Assembly: GCA_021799755.1 (NCBI GenBank)
Contig: JAJYZU010000068.1
Coordinates: 1-6,077, forward strand
Reading direction: 5' to 3'
DNA: 6,077 nucleotides
Source of the DNA: Thermoplasmata archaeon
GTDB lineage: Archaea; Thermoplasmatota; Thermoplasmata; Thermoplasmatales; Thermoplasmataceae
Of this stretch, positions 1 to 4,377 are shown piece after piece. Position 1 is the stretch's first letter. Each line of letters opens with the position of its first letter. Position numbers and translations under genes: made by a program. The notes under the pieces were generated by a model. It had not been told where the DNA came from. It ran no database searches and worked only from the letters and a program-made list of their open reading frames with translations.

Positions 1-72
1 ACCCTCCTCATTCACCCTGAACCCTTTTTCTCTAAATGGTATTTCTTCCCCACGAATCATTTCCATTAACAT
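1..72 (-). CDS. Possible 5' end of an unidentified gene, cut by the window edge
   Basis: Reading leftwards on the minus strand, an open frame starts at an ATG whose first base is 72 and stays open for 24 codons to position 1. The peptide begins MLMEMIRGEEIPFREKGF and is rich in charged residues, as a genuine cytosolic protein would be. Two further in-frame ATGs lie at 66 and 60, and the frame is also open upstream for 12 codons to a TAG. I do not recognise the family. A weak A/T-rich stretch (AGTAATTG, about 101-108) lies near the spacing of the other promoters here. The opposite strand is also open over the same bases, so the coding assignment is tentative. It could equally be a decayed gene. 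Confidence 0.3.
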   Translation of the reverse strand, partial: MLMEMIRGEEIPFREKGFRVNEEG

Positions 73-276
73 GCGAAACAAGGGATGCGGGATAGCACGA
101 CAATTACTGAGCTAGATTAATTTGAATATGGCATATCCAGTGCTTTGCAAAAGGATTTGGTACCATCCTTGCTAAGGCCACCCTCATCTAATGTCGCACA
201 ACTCTTCCCTAAATACTGCAACCATCAGACTCAAGTGAAACTTAAGCTAACTGGACATCAATTACCGAACAATTTA
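73..276. other. Non-coding stretch left of the DUF488 gene, with weak gene remnants
   Basis: No complete gene, tRNA, repeat array or mobile-element end could be identified. On the minus strand a short frame can be read from a TTG at 221 to a TAA at 117-119 (34 codons, beginning MQYLGKSCATLDEGG). It has no clear promoter or ribosome binding site and resembles nothing I can name. It may be part of a degraded gene together with the open frame at 1-72, which is in a different frame. Confidence 0.35.
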
Positions 277-294
277 GGGAGAGAAGTTATCTAT
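277..294 (+). promoter_or_regulatory. Likely promoter of the DUF488 gene (GGGA element plus TATA-like TATCTAT)
   Basis: GGGAGAGAAG begins at 277 and is followed by TTATCTAT at 287-294. GGGA lies 38 nt and TATC 27 nt before the ATG at 315. This matches the order and spacing of GGGGATTAGAAG plus TATCATA before the NADH dehydrogenase ATG at 2366. There is no Shine-Dalgarno sequence before 315, which suits a leaderless or nearly leaderless transcript. The assignment is from spacing and similarity only. Confidence 0.45.
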
Positions 295-314
295 GCATAG
301 TTGTTGGATAATGG

Positions 315-659
315 ATGATAACAGCAGTTAGAGTCTATGAAGAATCGATTCCCAAAAAGGGATACAGGATCCTTGTGGACCGACTATGGCCTCGTGGTAT
401 TTCAAAGGACAAACTAGAACTGGACAGGTGGATGAAAGAAATCGCACCTTCTGATGAACTCAGAAAGTGGTATGCGCATCAACCTGACAGGTGGAATGAA
501 TTTAGGTCCAAATACTTCAATGAACTTGATAAGAACCCCCTGACGCAAGAGTTACTGGAAATATGTAGGAGCAGGGACACGATATTCCTATACTCTTCAA
601 AAGTTAAAGATATAAACAATGCAGCTGCACTCAAAGAGTATGTGGAGGGGCATCTCTAG
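315..659 (+). CDS. DUF488 (YeaO-like) family protein
   Basis: A 114-residue protein of the DUF488 family (COG3189, YeaO-like), whose biochemical role is not established. The hallmark segments are all present and in order: GYRILVDRLWPRG at residues 16-28, the Trp of DRWMKEIAPS at 39 with APS at 44-46, ELRKW at 48-52, the second conserved Trp at 60, and a C-terminal FLYSSKVKDINNAAALKEY at about 91-109, corresponding to the family's LLYxxKDxxxNxAxxLxE ending. The length is normal for the family, so the gene looks intact. The ATG at 315 is chosen because the protein then begins directly with the family's first strand; an overlapping ATG at 311 runs into a stop after six codons. No Shine-Dalgarno is visible. 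It stands alone, with long non-coding stretches on both sides. Family assignment is firm; function is unknown. Confidence 0.92.
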   Translation: MITAVRVYEESIPKKGYRILVDRLWPRGISKDKLELDRWMKEIAPSDELRKWYAHQPDRWNEFRSKYFNELDKNPLTQELLEICRSRDTIFLYSSKVKDINNAAALKEYVEGHL

Positions 660-814
660 TTGATATCTATTGAGATTTATCCGCATAGAGTTCAAGAGAC
701 GTTAGGAGATTCGCATGCAGAGTCTGAAATATCTCAATGTATTTGTCTGGTAGTGGATAGATTGAACGCTTGAAAATGATCCTGTGCCGCCGATAATTTA
801 ACTCAGAACGAAAT

Positions 815-919
815 TTATCTTATATGGAAGGCAATAGGGAAACGTTCAATCATGAAATGACTATCTGGTGATTTCACTTCTCGCAGAACTCTATATCTTA
901 CTTTAAAAGCAACAAACAT
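815..919 (-). CDS. Doubtful small ORF, 34 residues, unknown
   Basis: A minus-strand frame from an ATG at 919 to a TAA at 815-817 gives a basic 34-residue peptide beginning MFVAFKVRYRVLREVKS and ending in FHIR. The only support besides openness is an A/T-rich, TATA-like stretch on the minus strand (TTTATTAAGATATTT, about 931-945), at a distance that would suit a leaderless transcript. No Shine-Dalgarno, no recognisable domain and no homologue that I know of. It may be a chance frame or a small protein gene. Confidence 0.17.
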   Translation of the reverse strand: MFVAFKVRYRVLREVKSPDSHFMIERFPIAFHIR

Positions 920-947
920 CCCTTCTCTAGAAATATCTTAATAAAGA

Positions 948-959
948 CCTGCTAGCAGG
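948..959. repeat. Perfect 12-bp palindrome CCTGCTAGCAGG
   Basis: CCTGCTAGCAGG is its own reverse complement over all 12 bases. It lies about 125 nt upstream of the HTH_10 regulator gene and just behind the TATA-like stretch of the doubtful small minus-strand frame. A dimeric DNA-binding protein could use it as an operator, but there is only one copy and no direct evidence of function. Confidence 0.4.
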
Positions 960-1046
960 CAAATGGAACGATGAGTAAATGTTCTTCCCGACCTTTATCC
1001 GCCATTTTACAGGCAACTGGATGATTACTCGATTTGCTACTTCTTT

Positions 1047-1055
1047 CTTAAATAG
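1047..1055 (+). promoter_or_regulatory. TATA-like box of the HTH_10 regulator gene
   Basis: CTTAAATAG begins 36 nt before the TTG at 1083, in an A/T-rich setting (TTTCTTAAATAGTAAAT). The spacing predicts a transcript starting only a few bases before the TTG, and no Shine-Dalgarno is present. It lacks the GGGA prefix seen at four other genes here. Confidence 0.5.
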
Positions 1056-1082
1056 TAAATTCTGATAATAAAATCGGTATTA

Positions 1083-1715
1083 TTGATAGAATTGGAGTTG
1101 AAATTCAAGACACCTGTGGAGTGGATCAAGAGTCTTGTTCAAACACATTCAGCTGAAATTAGGATCAGGGATATTAGGGCAAGCTCTGAGGGGGTCAAGG
1201 ATTTGGTCGAAATTTTCTCACCTGAAGGTCAGATAGAAGGCCTTTCAAACACTCTCAATAGGAGTAAATCTTCGAGCGAAGAACATATAACAATAATGGA
1301 CGACTACCATGCAACAGCGATTGTAGAGGCCGATGAGTGTGCAATCTGCAGGGAAATACACAAATGGGACCTGTTCCTTACTCAAGCGCGATCTGACGAA
1401 GGTGGAAATATGACAATGCAATGGCTTGTGCCGGATGAGAAAACGGTCTCCGCCTTTCTCCACAGACTTGAGGGGGATGGAGTAAAATTTGAACTTCTCA
1501 AAAAGAGCCACCTGAGTAAAAAGGGGGATATAACCGCAAGACAGGAGTTCGTAGTCAAGACTGCGCTTGAACTGGGGTTTTTCGAATATCCGAAGAAAAT
1601 TAACCTCGAGGGGCTTTCCAAGAGACTGAACGTATCTTACGTAACCCTAGCCGAGATACTCAGGAGGGCCGAGAAAAATATCATTTCTTCATATTTCAAG
1701 AAGAAAGAAAGCTAG
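1083..1715 (+). CDS. HTH_10 (bacterio-opsin activator type) transcriptional regulator with CxxC
   Basis: A 210-residue archaeal DNA-binding regulator. The C-terminal part (about residues 150-202) is a clear HTH_10 domain: ITARQEF, then ALELGFFEYPKKINL, LSKRLNVSYVTLAEILRRAE. This family (PF04967) is largely archaeal and named after the haloarchaeal Bat protein. The N-terminal ~145 residues resemble the sensor-like region of related small HTH_10 proteins and carry a CxxC pair, C86 and C89 in DECAICR, with H75 and H93 nearby, so metal or redox sensing is possible but not shown. The frame opens after a TAA at 1056-1058 and contains no ATG at the N-terminus; TTG at 1083 fits the TATA-like box at 1047-1055, while TTG at 1092 or GTG at 1116 are alternatives. 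It converges on the hemerythrin-like gene and is the only regulator here; control of its neighbours is inference. Confidence 0.85.
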   Translation: MIELELKFKTPVEWIKSLVQTHSAEIRIRDIRASSEGVKDLVEIFSPEGQIEGLSNTLNRSKSSSEEHITIMDDYHATAIVEADECAICREIHKWDLFLTQARSDEGGNMTMQWLVPDEKTVSAFLHRLEGDGVKFELLKKSHLSKKGDITARQEFVVKTALELGFFEYPKKINLEGLSKRLNVSYVTLAEILRRAEKNIISSYFKKKES

Positions 1716-1742
1716 AACATTCAGATATCATGCCATATGCGT

Positions 1743-1758
1743 TATCAAGCCTTTGATA
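1743..1758. terminator. Hairpin between convergent genes, possible bidirectional terminator
   Basis: TATCAA-GCCT-TTGATA is a perfect 6-bp stem with a 4-base loop, in the 44-base gap between the stop codons of the HTH_10 gene and the hemerythrin-like gene. It ends two bases from the latter's stop. There is no long T tract on either side, and archaeal termination depends mainly on T-rich runs, so the role is only suggested by position and symmetry. Confidence 0.35.
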
Positions 1759-1759
1759 T

Positions 1760-2224
1760 TTATCGTACGGCAATTCGACTGGCCTCTTGTTCAAGTTTTA
1801 TATTTTTCGCTGCCATCTTTGCTGCGGGATACAGGAATTCCTCCTCAATCTCAATATGTTCCAATAGAGCTCTGGCAAGATTTGACATTTGCACATTTGG
1901 ATGGACTTTCAACTGCTCCGTTACCTTCCCAATAAGGTCCTGCATTATCCTGTGCTCTGAGATCATTTTATCATAATCCCCAATGAACTTCTGACCAGCA
2001 GTTCGGTACAACTGGTTCTCTCCGATGACTCTCCCATCTGCGACCTCTTTGACATATGATAGAAGGGGGAGTATAGTCTCATTCTCCTTATCCAGATGAA
2101 CCAGGAACTTCGTATGCATTTCCTTAAATAGTTTTGATAGTCCGTTATTCTCCCGTGAAGCATCCTCTAGTTGCTCAAGCAATTCATCGTGCTCTTTGTC
2201 CAGTATACTACTATGATGAGCCAT
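1760..2224 (-). CDS. Hemerythrin-like HHE-domain diiron protein
   Basis: A 154-residue four-helix-bundle protein of the hemerythrin HHE cation-binding family. The full spaced ligand pattern is visible: H12 in DKEHDEL, H43 and E47 in HLDKE, H91 in SEHRIM, and H123 and E127 in HIEIE. These are expected to bind a non-heme diiron centre able to bind or sense O2, NO or related species; the actual role is not readable from sequence. There is no signal peptide or membrane segment, so it is cytosolic. Length is usual for a single-domain member. The frame stays open to an ATG at 2263, but a TATA-like ATTATAC lies between the two and the family begins close to the first His helix, so the ATG at 2224 (MAHHSSIL) is preferred. 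It is divergent from the NADH dehydrogenase gene, suggesting shared control. Confidence 0.9.
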   Translation of the reverse strand: MAHHSSILDKEHDELLEQLEDASRENNGLSKLFKEMHTKFLVHLDKENETILPLLSYVKEVADGRVIGENQLYRTAGQKFIGDYDKMISEHRIMQDLIGKVTEQLKVHPNVQMSNLARALLEHIEIEEEFLYPAAKMAAKNIKLEQEASRIAVR

Positions 2225-2251
2225 GATGACAGAACAAACTGTTGCTATTGG

Positions 2252-2263
2252 GTATAATCCCAA
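2252..2263 (-). promoter_or_regulatory. Likely promoter of the hemerythrin-like gene, inside an inverted repeat
   Basis: On the minus strand GGGATTATACC begins at 2261, 37 nt before the ATG at 2224, so the TATA-like ATTATAC lies about 28-34 nt upstream. The same bases form TTGGG-TATAAT-CCCAA (2248-2263), a perfect 5-bp inverted repeat with a 6-base spacer. A protein bound there would cover the TATA box. The GGGATTA core is shared with the elements before the NADH dehydrogenase and PoxB-like genes. Confidence 0.5.
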
Positions 2264-2328
2264 AATGCTAAGGGATTGATCTTGCCGTCTGATTTAAAAA
2301 AAGTCAGGAAGCTATCCCTATCCTTTTG

Positions 2329-2346
2329 GGGATTAGAAGTATCATA
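2329..2346 (+). promoter_or_regulatory. Possible promoter element of the NADH dehydrogenase gene
   Basis: GGGATTAGAAG begins at 2329 and is followed by TATCATA (2340-2346). These sit 37 and 26 nt before the ATG at 2366, as at the DUF488 gene. If this is the promoter, translation would start at residue 7 of the longest frame. An alternative TATA box, TTTAAAAAAA at 2293-2302, would instead give a leader of some 25 nt before the ATG at 2348, with the GGGATTAGAA inside the leader. Confidence 0.4.
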
Positions 2347-2347
2347 A

Positions 2348-3697
2348 ATGGTTCAATTACCATCTATGTCGACTTCAATTGTCTGGGCACAAAATTCTTC
2401 GCCAGACAGCTCAGGAGCTGGAAGGGAAAGAAGTGAAGGGAAACAACGTATTGTGGTCCTTGGAACAGGCTTTGCTGGTTCTGCATTCCTGACGGCTTTC
2501 AATAGGGAAATAGGGAAGGATTCCAAGAAGGGGATTGAGCTGATTGCGATAAATTCTAGGAACTATATGATGTTCTCCCCGCTATTATACGAAGTTGCCA
2601 CTGGAAAGGTCTATGGCTACCATGTTTCATCCCCCATCTGCTGCACCGTTGAAGATTTTGGATACAAGTTCATTGAGGCAAATACTACAGAAATAGTTCC
2701 GGAGAGGAATGAGATTGTAACAACAAAAGGCACATTTCATTACGATCGCCTCGTAATTGCCCTGGGTTCCGAAAGCAATGACTTCGGAATACCTGGAGTC
2801 AAGGAACACAGCCTACCACTTAAGAGCGTAAGGGACGGTGAGAAGGCGAGGAACAGGGTTCTAGATTCCTACAAAGAAGCAGTCTCAAGAGTTGACAGTG
2901 GTAGTACTGTAGGTTCCCTCCTCACGTTCGTGATAATTGGTGGGGGTGCCACAGGCGTAGAGCTTTCGGCGTCCCTTCTAGAATTCTTAGACGACCTGAA
3001 CAGGAATCACAGGAGAAAAAACTTGTTTCCAAGGGTTGTCCTAGTAGAAGCTCATGATAGTCTGATGAGCGATGTTGGTGGGAAGTTTTCAGAGGAACTG
3101 GCCAAGATGCTGAAGAGAAAGGGAGTAGAGTTGTTCCTTGGCAAAAAAGTCGTGGAGGTCACTGAGTCCGAGGTTATATTTTCAGACGGAAATAACATCC
3201 AGACAAGCAATGTTTTCTGGACTGCAGGGATCAAAACAAACTCTGTTGTTTCCTCGCTAAAGAGGAAGTTCGCTAGGGGCGGTGGGGATAGACTTGCGGT
3301 TGGTGGTTACCTACAAGTGCCATCATTAGCGGGGGTTTATGCAATTGGAGATTCTGCCCTGCCCGTTTCGGAAAAAGGCGAGTCGCCTGTCCCGCAAACT
3401 GCCGCCGTCGCCGTCCAGGAAGGGAAGTACCTTGGGAAAAGGCTCGGGGAAGAATTTAATGGGAAACATACAGACATAAAATTCAGGTATCGCGACCACG
3501 GGACCTTCTTATCGATCGGTAGATTTTCAGGGATTTGCAAGCTCTCAAATGGCATAATACTAACAGGTTTCACGGCCTGGTTCTTATGGCGCATCATTCA
3601 TCTTTGGCGGATATCTACTGTCAGGAATAAGTTCGAGGTACTCTTTGACTGGACCTTTTCCTTATTTCATAAAGGCATATTCGTCGATTCTACCTGA
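2348..3697 (+). CDS. ndh: Type II NADH dehydrogenase (NDH-2 family FAD oxidoreductase)
   Basis: A 449-residue single-subunit flavoprotein expected to oxidise NADH and reduce membrane quinone without proton pumping. Visible domains: FAD GxGxxG (G39-G44, IVVLGTGFAGS), the NDH-2 signature MFSPLLYEVATG at 75-86, the conserved LPLKSVRDGEKARNRVL at 156-172, the NADH Rossmann motif FVIIGGGATGVE at 194-205, and the second FAD motif GVYAIGDSA at 329-337. The C-terminus (about 402-443) is hydrophobic and aromatic with basic residues, as in the membrane-associating end of NDH-2. The quinone-site AQxAxQ motif reads AAVAVQ at 352-357, so its first Gln is Ala. There is a Ser-rich N-terminal extension of about 30 residues; the start may be 2348 or the ATG at 2366. 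Related sulfide:quinone reductases are less likely because the PLLYEVATG pattern and C-terminus are those of NDH-2. It diverges from the hemerythrin-like gene. Confidence 0.88.
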   Translation: MVQLPSMSTSIVWAQNSSPDSSGAGRERSEGKQRIVVLGTGFAGSAFLTAFNREIGKDSKKGIELIAINSRNYMMFSPLLYEVATGKVYGYHVSSPICCTVEDFGYKFIEANTTEIVPERNEIVTTKGTFHYDRLVIALGSESNDFGIPGVKEHSLPLKSVRDGEKARNRVLDSYKEAVSRVDSGSTVGSLLTFVIIGGGATGVELSASLLEFLDDLNRNHRRKNLFPRVVLVEAHDSLMSDVGGKFSEELAKMLKRKGVELFLGKKVVEVTESEVIFSDGNNIQTSNVFWTAGIKTNSVVSSLKRKFARGGGDRLAVGGYLQVPSLAGVYAIGDSALPVSEKGESPVPQTAAVAVQEGKYLGKRLGEEFNGKHTDIKFRYRDHGTFLSIGRFSGICKLSNGIILTGFTAWFLWRIIHLWRISTVRNKFEVLFDWTFSLFHKGIFVDST

Positions 3698-3706
3698 TAT
3701 CGTTCC

Positions 3707-3716
3707 AAAATCAAAA
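3707..3716 (-). terminator. T-rich tract after the AhpD-like gene
   Basis: On the minus strand TTTTGATTTT begins 10 bases after the stop of the AhpD-like gene, in the 28-base gap between convergent stops. A T-rich run of this kind can act as an archaeal intrinsic terminator. No strong hairpin accompanies it. No matching signal for the plus-strand NADH dehydrogenase transcript is visible in the gap. Confidence 0.3.
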
Positions 3717-3725
3717 CCTCTAACC

Positions 3726-4187
3726 TCACTCTTCTGTTTCTGCACTCCTCTTGTACATCCCTGCAGTCAGCCCACACGAAATAGAGAGCCTGTTCCAGCA
3801 GTTTATTGTATTTATTGCCATCACCAATCCAATGAATTCCAGTTCTGTGAAATGGGTTATAACCCTTTTGTAGAGTTCATCGCTAACCCCATTTTCGGAT
3901 ATTTTCGTGACTGCTTCAGTGAGTTCCAGGGCCAGCTTCTCCCTATCTGAATAAAAAGGGGCATCTCTCCATGCGCTAATGCAGAAAATGCGCTGTTCCT
4001 TCTCCCCAAGAGCAATTGCGTCCTGGGTGTGCATATCCAAGCAGTATGCACACCCATTTATTTGTGAAGCCCTGATCTCAATGAGGCTCACAAGTGATTC
4101 ATCCAGGCCAGTCGTCTTAACAAACTCCTTTAGACCAAGTACCGCCTTTACTGCATTTGGTGCCAATACGCCATAATCAATTCTCAT
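3726..4187 (-). CDS. AhpD-like / carboxymuconolactone decarboxylase family protein
   Basis: A 153-residue all-helical protein of the carboxymuconolactone decarboxylase/AhpD superfamily. The AhpD core is complete: E37 in LIEIRASQINGCAYCLDMH, the redox pair C46-x-x-C49 and H53, followed by the typical WRDAPFYSDREKLALELTEAVT at 73-94. Members with this motif act as alkylhydroperoxidases or thiol-disulfide redox proteins; the decarboxylase activity of the name is not implied. The closer match is the small COG2128-type proteins, often described only as peroxidase-related. The frame extends to a TTG at 4202, but the ATG at 4187 has a GGAGAG seven bases upstream and the family begins with an MRIDYG-like sequence, so 4187 is preferred. 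It converges with the NADH dehydrogenase gene and diverges from the PoxB-like gene. A role in peroxide defence beside a pyruvate-oxidising flavoenzyme is inference. Confidence 0.88.
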   Translation of the reverse strand: MRIDYGVLAPNAVKAVLGLKEFVKTTGLDESLVSLIEIRASQINGCAYCLDMHTQDAIALGEKEQRIFCISAWRDAPFYSDREKLALELTEAVTKISENGVSDELYKRVITHFTELEFIGLVMAINTINCWNRLSISCGLTAGMYKRSAETEE

Positions 4188-4194
4188 CACGCAT

Positions 4195-4200
4195 CTCTCC
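4195..4200 (-). promoter_or_regulatory. Shine-Dalgarno GGAGAG that decides the AhpD-like start
   Basis: GGAGAG on the minus strand lies seven bases before the ATG at 4187. It favours that ATG over the TTG at 4202, which would overlap it. Confidence 0.5.
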
Positions 4201-4230
4201 AAATCTTCCTAACCCAGTGAGAATACCGTC

Positions 4231-4238
4231 AATAAATC
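4231..4238 (-). promoter_or_regulatory. TATA-like box of the AhpD-like gene
   Basis: GATTTATT on the minus strand lies 29-36 nt before the TTG at 4202 and 44-51 nt before the ATG at 4187. With transcription starting about 25 nt downstream of its centre, the leader would be roughly 21 nt to the ATG, long enough for the GGAGAG ribosome binding site. The GGG prefix seen at other promoters here is absent. Confidence 0.45.
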
Positions 4239-4249
4239 ATATTTGTGAC

Positions 4250-4269
4250 CTGAAAAGATAACTTTTCAG
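4250..4269. repeat. Perfect inverted repeat, 8-bp arms, in the AhpD/pox intergenic region
   Basis: CTGAAAAG-ATAA-CTTTTCAG has eight perfectly matching bases on each side of a 4-base centre. It lies just upstream of the TATA-like box of the AhpD-like gene and about 110 nt before the PoxB-like start. This is a likely place for an activator or repressor dimer acting on one or both divergent genes. Its position upstream of both coding regions argues against a terminator. Confidence 0.5.
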
Positions 4270-4317
4270 TTAGCGACCTAGAAGAGAATCGTATGTTTCG
4301 CCTTCATTGCAACGATA

Positions 4318-4333
4318 CCCTAAGATTGTAGGG
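4318..4333. repeat. Inverted repeat CCCTA-N6-TAGGG
   Basis: CCCTA (4318-4322) and TAGGG (4329-4333) are perfect 5-bp arms around AGATTG. The right arm overlaps the GGGATTAGAA element before the PoxB-like gene. The layout, two 5-bp arms with a 6-base spacer touching the promoter element, parallels TTGGG-N6-CCCAA at the hemerythrin-like promoter. Confidence 0.4.
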
Positions 4334-4340
4334 ATTAGAA
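4331..4340 (+). promoter_or_regulatory. GGGATTAGAA element before the PoxB-like gene
   Basis: The same ten bases occur at 2329-2338 before the NADH dehydrogenase gene. Here they begin 38 nt before the GTG at 4369 and 47 nt before the preferred ATG at 4378. No better TATA box is visible between 4280 and 4368, so this is the best promoter candidate. Confidence 0.4.
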
Positions 4341-4354
4341 ATGTTCGTCCTGAT

Positions 4355-4372
4355 TCACTTCATAAAAAGTGA
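4355..4372 (+). promoter_or_regulatory. Inverted repeat overlapping the PoxB-like ribosome binding site
   Basis: TCACTT-CATAAA-AAGTGA is a perfect 6-bp inverted repeat with a 6-base loop. Its right arm contains most of GTGAT (4369-4373), which matches the archaeal Shine-Dalgarno GGTGAT and sits four bases before the ATG at 4378. In RNA the hairpin would hide the ribosome binding site; in DNA it could be an operator. Either reading is inference. Confidence 0.4.
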
Positions 4373-4377
4373 TATTC

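Larger units (their letters stand above)
660..1042. other. Gene-poor intergenic stretch
   Basis: About 420 bases separate the DUF488 stop from the next start. On the plus strand only very short frames occur (for example a 15-codon frame from the ATG in TATATGGAAGG near 823). I found no tRNA-like arms, no convincing C/D-box pair, no repeat array and no transposase fragment. It does hold the 12-bp palindrome at 948-959 and the doubtful minus-strand frame at 815-919, listed separately. There is no obvious T-tract terminator right after 659. Confidence 0.5.

Noticed and set aside
960..1035. Possible C/D-box guide RNA (GATGAG near 970, ATGATT near 1021)
   Set aside because: The boxes do not match RUGAUGA well and no properly spaced CUGA partner boxes accompany them.
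1245..1621. Minus-strand open frames opposite the HTH_10 regulator gene
   Set aside because: They have no recognisable domain, no promoter or ribosome binding site, and lie wholly under a well-supported gene; they are shadow frames.
2225..2263. Upstream ATG at 2263 as start of the hemerythrin-like protein
   Set aside because: It would add 13 residues not expected in the family and would place the TATA-like ATTATAC inside the coding sequence.
3645..3950. Plus-strand 101-codon frame across the end of ndh and the AhpD-like gene
   Set aside because: It overlaps two recognised genes, has low-complexity Cys/Pro-rich translation, and resembles no family; it is the complement of the AhpD-like coding sequence.
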